A stretch of 64,000 bases of DNA. It comes from Myxococcales bacterium. Lineage in GTDB: Bacteria; Myxococcota_A; UBA9042. Below the pieces are notes generated by a model, which saw nothing but the letters and a program-made list of their open reading frames with translations, was not told the DNA's origin and did not search any database. The DNA lies in NCBI GenBank assembly GCA_947491025.1, contig CANLIC010000006.1:95263-159262 (forward strand), written 5' to 3'. The stretch's first letter is position 1. Every line of letters begins with the position of its first letter. This document shows, in pieces, positions 54,031 through 62,354 of the stretch. The position numbers were made by a program, and so were the translations under genes.

Positions 54031-54846
54031 ATGAAGAAGTATCTGGGGTTCCTGGCCATTGGTGCCACGCTGCTGGCGACGGGCTGCTCGGCCGAAGTCG
54101 GTGAGGACGCCGACGGCGACGCCTCGACCGTCACTGACAGCACCGGCGGTGGCGACACCACCGGCGGCGACACCACCGGCGGCGGCGACAGCGCCGGCGG
54201 CGACACCACCGCCACCAAGGCCAAGTTCGAGTCGATTCTGATCTTCGACAAGTCCGAGGATCCGACGTTCGTCAATGGCAAGTGCGGCGCAAGCCCGGGC
54301 ACCGACCTGGACGCCATCGCCCTCTACCGCAAGATCGGCGACAAGTGGACGCTCATGGGCGTCGGCCGCGTCGGTTCCGCGGTGTACGACACCTCGGCCG
54401 CCAGCACGTGCGACAACAAGAAGAACGACAAGACCTCCGCCGAGGGACCGGTCAACGGCTTCGTCTACGAGAAGGATCCGGACAAGGGCTACATCAGCCT
54501 GAACGGCGGCTCGATCGAGCTCGAGTTCGGCGCCTGCGGTGCCGGCCAGACCGACGTCAAGACTTGCGATGGCAAGGGCGACAAGGTCGCGATCGAGAAC
54601 GGCGACGAGATCGACATCTACGAGGTCGATCTGACCTACAAGGCGGACGGCGATGGCCCCGGCAAGGGCAACGCCTACGACGGCTGCGTCTGCTACGCCG
54701 ACCAGTACAAGGTGAAGATCCGCACCAAGATGGGCGTCGACGCCGGCTCGATCTACCTCGGCGCCGCCGATGGGTCGACCACCTACAAGGGCACGCAGTC
54801 GGGTGATCTCAAGACCCCGAGCGCCGTCCAGGTCGTCGTCCCCTAG
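54031..54846 (+). CDS. Small lipoprotein with Gly/Thr/Asp linker
   Basis: 271 residues from ATG 54031 behind AAGGAGAGATCGC. The signal peptide KKYLGFLAIGATLLATGC is a textbook lipobox. A low-complexity stretch (DSTGGGDTTGGDTTGGG, residues ~38-60) links to a beta-rich domain with three or four Cys pairs (CGASPGTD, STCDN, FGACGAG, KTCDG, GCVCYAD) and 'GDEIDIYEVDLTYKADGDG'. I recognise no family. It is monocistronic, with its own strong promoter and intrinsic terminator, which suggests an abundant product. Confidence 0.8.
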   Translation: MKKYLGFLAIGATLLATGCSAEVGEDADGDASTVTDSTGGGDTTGGDTTGGGDSAGGDTTATKAKFESILIFDKSEDPTFVNGKCGASPGTDLDAIALYRKIGDKWTLMGVGRVGSAVYDTSAASTCDNKKNDKTSAEGPVNGFVYEKDPDKGYISLNGGSIELEFGACGAGQTDVKTCDGKGDKVAIENGDEIDIYEVDLTYKADGDGPGKGNAYDGCVCYADQYKVKIRTKMGVDAGSIYLGAADGSTTYKGTQSGDLKTPSAVQVVVP

Positions 54847-54920
54847 TTCGGCTGCAGCCGCCGACGGCTGGCCACCCGGCCACCGCCGGCGCCTTCGGTG
54901 CGCACGGTTGTGAGACAAGG

Positions 54921-54961
54921 CGGCGCGGGGTCGGATTCGACCCCGCGCCGTCGTCTTTTTA
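54921..54961 (+). terminator. Rho-independent terminator
   Basis: A 13-bp perfect stem (54921-54933 with 54938-54950; CGGCGCGGGGTCG and its complement) with a GATT loop is followed by TCGTCTTTTT. It lies ~75 bases after the stop of the lipoprotein at 54031. Confidence 0.9.
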
Positions 54962-55001
54962 GGGTGTGATCTTGAGCCTTTGCCTGTTGAGCTGCAGCGA
55001 C

Positions 55002-55031
55002 TTGGACAGCCGCGTTGACCCAGCGTATCTT
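55002..55031 (+). promoter_or_regulatory. Putative sigma-70 promoter
   Basis: TTGGAC (55002-55007), 18-bp spacer, TATCTT (55026-55031), with a start near 55038 and a ~25-base leader carrying GGAGG before ATG 55064. Confidence 0.4.
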
Positions 55032-55063
55032 GGCGGGTGCAGGCGCCTGGCGCCGGAGGTCGC

Positions 55064-55897
55064 ATGGTCCAAGGTCGCTCCCCGCGCAGCTACGCCCCAA
55101 CAGCCGCGGCGACGTTGGCTTGGGCGCTCGCCGCGATCTGCGTCGCCCTGACCGCCCCGGCGCTTGCCCGCGGCAAAAAGAAGCCTGCGAAGGCGCCGGC
55201 CAAGGCTGCGGCAGCCGACACGCCAGCTGCCGATGCCGATGCCAAGGACGCTCCCGCTGGCGACGGCGAATCGAGCGAGGGCCCAGAGGCAGCCGGCGGC
55301 GCCCGGTCCGGTGCCGCGCCAGCGGCCAGCGGCGCTGCGCCAGCGGCCAGCGGCGACGCCAGCGCGCCGCAGCAGACATGGCTCTCGGCCGAAGACTTGC
55401 GGCTCGGCGAGTTCCGGGCCCCCGGTGCGCCCTTTCCGTTCCCGTTGCTTGGCGATGAGAAGGCGCGCGAGGTCTATGTCGACCGTGACGGCAACCTGTA
55501 CCGCGAGCGCAAGTACTCTGGCGTGGTTCCGGCTTGGGCCCAGAGCGGCGCCCTCAAGCGCGGCCGGTGCCAGGTTGTCGCGCAGCCCTTGGAGTGGGTG
55601 GGCTTTCAAAACAACTTCGACTCGTCGCGCATCTTCGTGTCGGTGCCCGGCGAGGCCTGCGGCTACGTCTATCGCCCTGATGAGCTGCACATCGTCATCG
55701 ACTTGCCTGCGGTCCGCGTCGACAACCCGAACCTGCTCCGCGACATCCTCACCGGCGCGTTCCCGACGCCGGTGGCGCTGATTCATGTCGAGACGTTCGA
55801 GGGCCGCGGTACTCGGGTGACCATCGCCCTGCGCGAGCCGCGCGCCTACCTGTCGGCACACCTCGGCAAGTACGTCTTTGTGGACGTCGCCCGTTGA
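55064..55897 (+). CDS. Exported hypothetical protein, AMIN-like C-terminal domain
   Basis: 277 residues from ATG 55064 behind GGAGGTCGC. A signal peptide (TLAWALAAICVALTAPALA, cleaved before RGKK) is followed by an Ala/Pro/Asp-rich linker that contains a direct repeat (AAPAASG twice, near residues 85-97). The C-terminal ~110 residues ('LHIVIDLPAVRVDNPNL', 'FPTPVALIHVETFEGRGTRVTIAL', 'GKYVFVDVAR') look like the beta-sandwich AMIN domain of envelope proteins that localise to peptidoglycan. That is a weak resemblance. The gene is probably co-transcribed with the next one. Confidence 0.65.
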   Translation: MVQGRSPRSYAPTAAATLAWALAAICVALTAPALARGKKKPAKAPAKAAAADTPAADADAKDAPAGDGESSEGPEAAGGARSGAAPAASGAAPAASGDASAPQQTWLSAEDLRLGEFRAPGAPFPFPLLGDEKAREVYVDRDGNLYRERKYSGVVPAWAQSGALKRGRCQVVAQPLEWVGFQNNFDSSRIFVSVPGEACGYVYRPDELHIVIDLPAVRVDNPNLLRDILTGAFPTPVALIHVETFEGRGTRVTIALREPRAYLSAHLGKYVFVDVAR

Positions 55898-55931
55898 AGC
55901 AGCGCTGACGGACCTTTTGGGGGAGTCATCG

Positions 55932-56960
55932 ATGGATGAGCGCCGCCCGCGGATCGCCCCGCCGGGCTCGTCGAGCGGATCACGACCTCCTCACGCCAGT
56001 GGCGGCCCGCGGGATGGCGGCCACGCCGCGCGGCCCCAGGTCGCACCCGTCGGTTCGCGTGGATCGCGATCGGGTGCCGACGACGAAGGCGTGCCACGCC
56101 AACGGCCTGCGATCGCGCGACCGGGCACAGCGACAGGAGGACGACCAGCGCTCGCCCCTGCAGGGTCTGCGACGCGCACCGCCGACGTCCCTGCAGCGAG
56201 CGCCGCCGACGAGCTCGCCCAAGTGCCGGCCGCAGCGCTCGCCACAGGAGCTGGGGCGGCCTCGTTGCGCAGCGCGGTGGACAATCGAACCCGACGCCAG
56301 CGCTTCGCCGAGCCCGGCGCCAGCGACTCAGTGGCCGTCCGCCCAGCGCCGGTGGCCGTCGCCGAGCAGCCGAGGCTCTGCGTCTTGCTGGTCTCCCGCA
56401 ACAGCGGAGAGGCGCTGGCGACCGCGTGGCAGGCGTGGCGGCCGATGTTGCCGGGCTTCGAGGTGCGGGCGACCGTGCTCGATCTGGGCTCCATCGACGA
56501 CACCTTCGACGTCGCGGAGCGCGAGCGGCTGGAGGTGATCGCCCAGCCGGGAGGCCTCGTGACACCGCTCGCAGCGCTCATCGCCGGGTTGCAAGCGGCG
56601 ACGACCGAGATCGTGCTCGTCATCGACGTCGCCGCGCCCGCCCGGGCCGCCGCGGTCGGCTTGGTGGAGGCGGTCCGCGGTGGGGCGCCGATTGCGGTCG
56701 CCGCAGGGCGTTGGCCGGCAGCCGTCGCCATCGATCGCCGCCGGTTCTCTCCGGACATCGAAGTGGGCACGGCTCGAGATCTCAGCGATTTGGCCCATCG
56801 CGCCGGATTGCGCGTCGCGGTCGGCGGCCTGCTCGAGGTGCCTGGCGCCGCCGCGCGGCGGGCGCTCGTCCCGCGTCTGCTCCCGCGGCCCTCGGCAGCG
56901 TCGCGCTGGCGTCAGCTCGGGCGCGCCTTGACGCAGCTCTCAGCGTCGCGTCCTTGGTAA
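55932..56960 (+). CDS. Degenerate glycosyltransferase-2-like protein with disordered N-terminus
   Basis: 342 residues from ATG 55932 behind GGGGGAGTC. The first ~155 residues are low-complexity (Pro/Ala/Ser/Arg-rich). The rest resembles a family-2 glycosyltransferase beginning: 'LCVLLVSRNSGEALATAWQAW', then 'VRATVLDLGSIDDTFDVAERE' (compare DNGSTDGT), 'LAALIAGLQAATTEIVLVIDVAAPARA' (compare DaD). The DxD metal motif is replaced by Asp-Val-Ala, so catalysis is doubtful. No membrane helix or signal is visible. Function unknown. Confidence 0.5.
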   Translation: MDERRPRIAPPGSSSGSRPPHASGGPRDGGHAARPQVAPVGSRGSRSGADDEGVPRQRPAIARPGTATGGRPALAPAGSATRTADVPAASAADELAQVPAAALATGAGAASLRSAVDNRTRRQRFAEPGASDSVAVRPAPVAVAEQPRLCVLLVSRNSGEALATAWQAWRPMLPGFEVRATVLDLGSIDDTFDVAERERLEVIAQPGGLVTPLAALIAGLQAATTEIVLVIDVAAPARAAAVGLVEAVRGGAPIAVAAGRWPAAVAIDRRRFSPDIEVGTARDLSDLAHRAGLRVAVGGLLEVPGAAARRALVPRLLPRPSAASRWRQLGRALTQLSASRPW

Positions 56961-57085
56961 GCGGATGCTTGCCGCATGTGGACGCACGAGCTTGTGCTGC
57001 AGCGCAGACGTGTCCGGAGGCATAGACGTGGACGTCGCTGCAGCCGCCGCGACTTGGCGCGGCAGGGCCGCAGCGAGCGGTGTCG

Positions 57086-58438
57086 CTACTTCATCTGCGT
57101 CGCCGAGTTCTCAACCTTTCTCGGCGCGGCCTTGGCGCGCGTCGACTCCGATGCCAGCTCGTTGCGGGCCGCCGCCAGCTCCTTGCGAGTGCGGGCCGCC
57201 GCGGCCTCGTCGCCAGCGCGTTCCTCGGCGACCACGAGCTTTTCGAGCACCTGGACGCGGGCGCTGGTCGACGTCGTAGACGCCAGGGCCTTGCGGAGGC
57301 GCTCGACCTCAGAGGTGTCGGCGGGACGATCGGCGCTGTTGGACCCGGCGCGGGGCGCCTCGGCCGGCACCGGTGCGGCAGGCGCCGGCTTGGCCTTGGC
57401 GACCACCTGGCTCGGACCAGGCATATTGGTGCGCGCGACGTAGGACGATGCCTTGCGCCCCTCGGCCAGCCCCTTGTCCGCGTCCGACTCACGACGCTGG
57501 GCCACTGTGTCTGCCGCCGCAACTTCGGCGGGCGCGGTCTGGGCCTCGTTGAACTCCTGCGATTCCATGTTCTTCGCCGCGCCATAGCGCGCATTCACCT
57601 GCCCCTTGACGTTGTTCGAGTCGCTCGCGAGCTCTTCCTGTGCCATCGCCCCTGCGCTCGCCACCTGCGCCGCCTGCACCGGTGCCGATTGCGGGCCGTC
57701 GTCCTTTTCGCCGCGCTGCGCCAGCGCCGCAGCTGCTGGGGCCTCTGGCACGGGGCCAAGGGATGCTGGGCTGGCGGCGATGGCCGTCCGCGGTCGGGCC
57801 GGGAGGGCCCGCGCATCGGCGAGCGGGGCGCTCAACCCCTCCTCCTGGTCCGCGGGTGCCGGTTCGGCTGCGGCGACGCCACCCCCGACCGCCACCTCGG
57901 CGAGCGCAGCCGCGGGTTCCGCAGCGGCCCCAACGGGCGCTGGCACCGCTGCTGGGAGCGGCTCGGGCGCTGGGATCGCTTTGCCGGCCGGATCGTCGGC
58001 GAGCGCCACTGGGCGGCTTGGCGCCTGCAGCGCCACCATCTCCGGCCCTGCGCGCTCGGCAACCGGCTCCTCGCTGCGCAGAGAGATCGCGACTGCCACG
58101 GCAGCCAGCGCTGTCATCGCCAGCACTGGACCGGGACGCAGCAGGGCGAGCAGCAGGGCCATCCACCCCTGCTTGGCCGAACCCGCCGCTTCTGCGTTCT
58201 GCGCGCTGACTCGCGCCGCCTCGTTCATCACCGCCGACCGTACCGAGGGCGCGACGGGCCCGTCGTCGAGCGCGCTGATGCGCCGCGTCAATGCCAAGTA
58301 GCCCGCGAGCTCGGCCTCTAGCCCCGGCTCGAGGTCGACCGGCGCTTCCCCGCGGCTGCGCGCCGACAACGCGTCGATGAGGCGTGCGGCCTCTCGCTCG
58401 TCGGCTTTCCCACCCGTCTGCTTGTTGCCCGTGGCCAT
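57086..58438 (-). CDS. Anti-sigma-factor-like single-span membrane protein
   Basis: 450 residues from ATG 58438 behind GAGGAGGCC. The N-terminal ~85 residues are a soluble domain without a CHCC zinc site. Then comes one transmembrane segment (GPVLAMTALAAVAVAISL, ~102-120) and a very long Ala/Pro/Glu-rich region ending in a likely coiled coil (residues ~380-450: 'ARVQVLEKLVVAEERAGDEAAAARTRKELAAARNELASE'). The position after an ECF sigma factor and the single TM support an anti-sigma role, but the classical zinc anti-sigma motif is missing. It could be a different partner. Confidence 0.6.
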   Translation of the reverse strand: MATGNKQTGGKADEREAARLIDALSARSRGEAPVDLEPGLEAELAGYLALTRRISALDDGPVAPSVRSAVMNEAARVSAQNAEAAGSAKQGWMALLLALLRPGPVLAMTALAAVAVAISLRSEEPVAERAGPEMVALQAPSRPVALADDPAGKAIPAPEPLPAAVPAPVGAAAEPAAALAEVAVGGGVAAAEPAPADQEEGLSAPLADARALPARPRTAIAASPASLGPVPEAPAAAALAQRGEKDDGPQSAPVQAAQVASAGAMAQEELASDSNNVKGQVNARYGAAKNMESQEFNEAQTAPAEVAAADTVAQRRESDADKGLAEGRKASSYVARTNMPGPSQVVAKAKPAPAAPVPAEAPRAGSNSADRPADTSEVERLRKALASTTSTSARVQVLEKLVVAEERAGDEAAAARTRKELAAARNELASESTRAKAAPRKVENSATQMK

Positions 58439-58666
58439 CGCTGGCCTCCTCGGCGGCCTCGCCGCCCGTGGCAGTCATGCTGCCACCTTCCCACGCGGTC
58501 TGCCTGCCTCGGCGCTTGGCCGAGCCTGCATCACCGCAGCCTTTGGTGCGCCCACCTCGTGGTGGCCCGCGCGGTCCCAGCGACCCATCCCGCGGCCTCG
58601 CACCTCTCTCGCCCTCACCGCCCGCGAACCCGGTTCGCGGAGCTCCGTCCCTGTCCTACCCTGCGC

Positions 58667-59275
58667 TCAGACGTGATCTTGCAGCGACGCCCGCAGCGCC
58701 TGCAGCGCGTACCGCATTCGGCTCTTGGCCGTGTTCTCGTTGATGCCGAGCTGCTGACCGATCTCGGCGAACCCGAGGTCGCCGTATTGCCGCAGCAAGA
58801 AGACCTCCCGTTGCTCATCAGGCAGCTTCGCCAGCGCCGCTTCATAAGCGACCCGAAACTCCCCATCGGCGGTCCGGCGCTCGCCGTCTCCCTCGGAGCT
58901 GTCGTCCGCGATGCGGTCGCCGAGCGTCCGCTCGTCGCCCGGATCGCGCCCGGCAGGCGCGTCGAGCGATGGCATCACTCGAAATCGGTCGCGTCGCGAG
59001 GCGTCGACCGTGAGGTTGCGGGCGATCTGAAAGAGCCAAGTCTTGAACTTGCTCTCGCCCTTCCAGGCCTCGCCGCCGCGGACCACGCGCACAAAGGCGT
59101 CTTGAACCAGGTCATCTGGCCGCTTGGCCCCCTGACGAAGCGCGTAGGCGCGCAGCCGCCGCGCGTATCGGTCATAGAGCGTGCCCAGCGCTCGGCTGTC
59201 GCCGCCCTGAAACCGAACCATCAAGTCCTCGTCGCTCTCCTCCTGCTGGGCCTCCAGCCATCCAAAGAACCACAT
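58667..59275 (-). CDS. ECF-type RNA polymerase sigma factor
   Basis: 202 residues from ATG 59275. Region 2 is 'LMVRFQGGDSRALGTLYDRYARRL...DDLVQDAFVRVVRG...FKTWLFQIARNLTVDASRR', and region 4 is 'AALAKLPDEQREVFLLRQYGDLGFAEIGQQLGINENTAKSRMRYALQAL'. Regions 1 and 3 are absent, as in group-4 sigma factors. It should direct RNA polymerase to a small stress or envelope regulon, and 228 bp downstream is its likely membrane regulator. The N-terminal MWFFGWLEAQQEE extension is atypical. Confidence 0.9.
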   Translation of the reverse strand: MWFFGWLEAQQEESDEDLMVRFQGGDSRALGTLYDRYARRLRAYALRQGAKRPDDLVQDAFVRVVRGGEAWKGESKFKTWLFQIARNLTVDASRRDRFRVMPSLDAPAGRDPGDERTLGDRIADDSSEGDGERRTADGEFRVAYEAALAKLPDEQREVFLLRQYGDLGFAEIGQQLGINENTAKSRMRYALQALRASLQDHV

Positions 59276-59689
59276 CCCTCCACCCCCAAGGACGCACGAG
59301 CGGCAAGAGCGATCTACGACCGTCCGACTCTGCGGGGTCAGTGGCAACGGATGCCATGACCGGGCCGCGGCGAAGTCGGCAATCTAAGAGGGTGTGTGCG
59401 AAATGTCACCTGTCCGGGGCACCTCGCCTCGCCCGACATGAGGCGGCCCGAGGTCGTCGCGACGCCCACAGGCTTCGCCTCCACCCGAAGCGCGAGGCGG
59501 GCTCCCCAGGGGCCTGTTCGACGCCTCCGCTCGTTGACGCGAGCGCGGCCCTCGCCACCGTCGTTGGCGGTAGCGCGCCGCCCCCCGCGTGGGCCTGGCC
59601 TCGCGACGCGCCGACGGCGTCAGGCGCCCACAGGGCCCGGGCATCGTGTGACGTGCCGCCAGGAGGCGCGGGATCCCCTGACCGCGTCC
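59276..59689. other. 414-bp interval without recognised gene
   Basis: It lies between the ECF sigma start and the RNA methyltransferase end. It contains GTGTGCGAAATGTCACCTGTCC around 59391-59412, which faintly recalls ends of some IS481-type elements, but no matching inverted end or transposase fragment is present. No convincing coding frame or tRNA fold was seen. Confidence 0.4.
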
Positions 59690-61033
59690 CTAGCTTCTCC
59701 CGATCGCTGGACCGGACCGCGCCAAGGCCACGACCACCTCGAGATGGTGGGTGTTCGGCATGGTGTCCACCCAACCCGCCCAGACGCGGTGGTAGCCGGC
59801 GCTTGCCAAGGTCTGCAGGTCGCGCCGCAGCGTGTTGGGCGCGCACGACACATAGATCAGAGCCGCCGGCTGACCTCGGGCCGCTTGCTCGCAGACGCCC
59901 TTGGCGCCTGGGCGACCGGGATCGAGGAGCCAGAGAACATCCGTGCCGCCCGGCAGAGGCATCGTCTCTGCATCGCCTTGCACCACTTCAAGGGGGCCGG
60001 TGCCAGCTACCGCACGATGCAGCGCCCCGGCGCGAGCGACTGCGGCCGCCTCGAGCTCCACGCTGCGCACGCGCTCTGCCGCTTCGAGCAGCAGGAGCGT
60101 CAGGTTGCCACTGCCTGCGAACAGGTCGAGCGCCAGCGCAAAGGGGCTTCCCCGCCTCTGCAGGAGCTCGCGAAGAGAGGTCCGGACGGCGGCGCGTATG
60201 GCCGCATTGCCTTCCGCCGACGCCTGGCAAAAGCCGCCAGCCGCCGCCCATTCCGTCGTCGAAGGCCCCTCGTCAAAGAGCGCCACCTGCTCGACGCCCG
60301 CCGACAACTTGAGCCCAGGTGCCTGGAGGTGCAGACCGAGTAGACGCGCCCCGCCTTCCGGAGGGGCCTCGCCGAGCAGCGTCTCGAGCGCAGTGATCGC
60401 CGGGGCCGGCACGCCAGCCCTGAGCCGCACGTGCAGAGCCATCACCGCGCCGCCGCTGCCCAACGTCATCAGCAGCTCACCCTCGTCGACGAAGGGTGCA
60501 GCGAAGGTCCCCAGGCGCGGAAGCCAAGCGTCAAGACTAGGCTCCAGCTGCGGGCACCGCTCGAAGGCGACAAGGTCGGTGCTGCGTGCTCCCATGAGCC
60601 CAACATGGAGTTGCCCCGCGCGCCGTCGCAGGTGCAGCCGCGCCCGGCGGCGCCAGCCGAGGGAGGCGCGCCCGCCAAGCCCGACCAAGGTTGCGTCGGC
60701 GCCGGCAGCGATCGGCAGTGGCGCCATCGCGCGCTCGGCCAACCCGGCGCGGAAGCGGCGCTGTCGCTCAGGCGTCACATGCTGCAGGCCACATCCGCCG
60801 CAACGGTCCGCCACCGGGCACGTTGGTTGGACTCGGTCCGTCGAGGGAGTCAGTAGCTTGGCGATCTCGGCCCGCAGCACGCCCTGGCGCCGAGCCGGCG
60901 CGGCAATTCGAACGCGGTCACCCGGCACCGCCAGCGGCACCAGCACCGCCTCCCCGTTCGGCAGCCGCGCTACGCCGTCGCCAAGGCCAGCGAGATCGAC
61001 GATCTCGACCTCCAGCAACGATTGCGGGAGCAT
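59690..61033 (-). CDS. RNA 5-methyluridine methyltransferase, TrmA/RlmD family
   Basis: 447 residues from ATG 61033. An N-terminal TRAM domain (LEVEIVDLAGLGDGVARLPNGEAVLVP...PGDRVRI) binds RNA. A [4Fe-4S] cluster site follows (CPVADRCGGC, with a further Cys in FERCPQ), then the SAM motif ALDLFAGSGNLTLLL. The catalytic nucleophile is Cys in YVSCAPNTLRRDL, and THHLEVVVAL closes the family signature. It probably methylates U in 23S rRNA (RlmD/RlmC-like) or tRNA; the site is not determinable. A longer start at 61078 is possible, but its codons are atypically A/T-rich at third positions. Confidence 0.9.
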   Translation of the reverse strand: MLPQSLLEVEIVDLAGLGDGVARLPNGEAVLVPLAVPGDRVRIAAPARRQGVLRAEIAKLLTPSTDRVQPTCPVADRCGGCGLQHVTPERQRRFRAGLAERAMAPLPIAAGADATLVGLGGRASLGWRRRARLHLRRRAGQLHVGLMGARSTDLVAFERCPQLEPSLDAWLPRLGTFAAPFVDEGELLMTLGSGGAVMALHVRLRAGVPAPAITALETLLGEAPPEGGARLLGLHLQAPGLKLSAGVEQVALFDEGPSTTEWAAAGGFCQASAEGNAAIRAAVRTSLRELLQRRGSPFALALDLFAGSGNLTLLLLEAAERVRSVELEAAAVARAGALHRAVAGTGPLEVVQGDAETMPLPGGTDVLWLLDPGRPGAKGVCEQAARGQPAALIYVSCAPNTLRRDLQTLASAGYHRVWAGWVDTMPNTHHLEVVVALARSGPAIGRS

Positions 61034-61066
61034 AGGCCGAGAATGTTGCGCCCGCGGCGCCCGCAC

Positions 61067-61096
61067 TTGACGTGACATCACTGGCGTTCCTAGCCT
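61067..61096 (+). promoter_or_regulatory. Putative sigma-70 promoter
   Basis: TTGACG (61067-61072), 18-bp spacer, TAGCCT (61091-61096). The start near 61103 gives a ~32-base leader carrying GGAGGATCG before ATG 61135. Confidence 0.45.
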
Positions 61097-61134
61097 GCTC
61101 AGCCCCGCGACCCATGCGACGGCGGAGGATCGCG

Positions 61135-62271
61135 ATGAACAGTGTAATGCGGCAAGGACAACTTTCCCTTATCCATGTCGCGTGTTGTGCGGTGCTGCTT
61201 GCGGTTGGAGCCTGCACGACCAGCAGCGGCGGAGGCGGAGTCGCGGTGCCCTGCGCCCTCGATGGCAGCTGCCCGTCCGGAATGGTCTGCTCGGGCACCA
61301 TCTGCGTTGCCAACGGTGACGCCTTCGGCGCCGGTGCTGGTGATACCGCAGGCGGCGACGGGGCCGCGCAAGCCGACGCTGGTGGCGTGGGCGGAAACGC
61401 CGACGCCTCGGTGGTCGATACGGCGCCGGTCGACACCGCGCCGGTCGACACCGCGCCGTTCGACACCGCGCCGGTCGACACCGCGCCGGTCGACACCACG
61501 CCCGCCGACACGGGCAAGACCGACACTGTCACCACCGACGTCGGCGGCAGCGACACTCAAGGCACCGCCGGCGTCGCAATCGCCGGTCTGCAGCAAGGCA
61601 CCGCGAGCGCCGTCTGCGTCAAGAGCGACGGCGAGGCGATCACCCTCCCCGGCGCCACCTTGGAGGTCGGCATCGCCACGGCGCCCATCGCCGCGCTCGG
61701 CTCGCTGCGCGTCTTCTACGTCCGTCCCGAGGGAGCGCCGGCCCAGAACGGCAGCTACCAGGGCATCAAGGTCGTCGTCTTCGGCAAGGACCCGCTGAAC
61801 GTCGTCGCCGGCGATCGGGTCCGGGTCAAGGGCGACGTCGTGGAGTACTTCTGCGAGACCGAGATCAAGACCGACGCCACCAAGGTCGAGGTGCTGGGAG
61901 CCTCGCAGTTCGCGCCGCAGCCCTACGTCGTTCCGGCCGGTGATCTGGCGGCGAACTCTGCCGCGAGCGAGAAGTTCGAGGGCGTCTATGTCGAGATCCA
62001 GAACGTCGCGATCGTTTCGGCCAACGTCATCGGCAGCGATGGCAAGCCGCACGGTTCCTTCGCTGTGGCTCCGATGGGCAGCTCGGCGCCCGAGGTCCAC
62101 GTCGCCCCGACCGCGGGCACCACCTTCATCAAGAAGGACCCCAAGACCGGTGAGACCCTGACGGTGTTCGTCGGCAACGAGGCGTTTGCGTCGATTCGCG
62201 GCCACTTGACCTACTCGTTCGGCACGTTCCAGCTGCGGCCGACCAGCAACGCCGACCTCGTCGCAAAGTAG
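61135..62271 (+). CDS. Lipoprotein with VDTAP repeats and OB-like domain
   Basis: 378 residues from ATG 61135 behind GGCGGAGGATCG. The signal ends in LLAVGAC (lipobox). A small Cys motif (CALDGSCPSGMVCSGTIC) follows, as in myxobacterial lipoproteins. Then comes an Asp/Ala/Gly-rich stretch with six VDTAP units, and a C-terminal beta-rich domain with 'VVVFGKDPLNVVAGDRVRVKGDVVEYF', 'TKVEVLG' and 'EKFEGVYVEIQNVAIVSANVI'. That succession resembles the OB-fold modules found beside lamin-tail or exonuclease domains in secreted proteins. Function unknown. Confidence 0.75.
   Translation: MNSVMRQGQLSLIHVACCAVLLAVGACTTSSGGGGVAVPCALDGSCPSGMVCSGTICVANGDAFGAGAGDTAGGDGAAQADAGGVGGNADASVVDTAPVDTAPVDTAPFDTAPVDTAPVDTTPADTGKTDTVTTDVGGSDTQGTAGVAIAGLQQGTASAVCVKSDGEAITLPGATLEVGIATAPIAALGSLRVFYVRPEGAPAQNGSYQGIKVVVFGKDPLNVVAGDRVRVKGDVVEYFCETEIKTDATKVEVLGASQFAPQPYVVPAGDLAANSAASEKFEGVYVEIQNVAIVSANVIGSDGKPHGSFAVAPMGSSAPEVHVAPTAGTTFIKKDPKTGETLTVFVGNEAFASIRGHLTYSFGTFQLRPTSNADLVAK
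61414..61503 (+). repeat. Tandem 15-bp repeat, six copies (VDTAP)
   Basis: Six in-frame 15-bp units, GTCGACACCGCGCCG with small variants. Unit 1 is GTCGATACGGCGCCG, unit 4 begins TTC, and unit 6 ends ACGCCC. They encode VDTAP/FDTAP/VDTTP in the linker of the surrounding lipoprotein. Copy-number change would alter linker length without a frameshift. Confidence 0.85.
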
Positions 62272-62354
62272 CCGATCGCTGTAGCGCACCGACTGCACCC
62301 CGCCGGCCGAGCGCGAATGTCCGCTCCAGCTGGCAGGCTGCGGATCTGTCGCGA

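Noticed and set aside
59391..59412. Possible IS481-like element end
   Set aside because: Only a faint resemblance, and no partner end or transposase remnant is found.
59384..59644. 86-codon minus-strand frame in the 59276-59689 interval
   Set aside because: Arg/Gly-rich with no start context or family signal.
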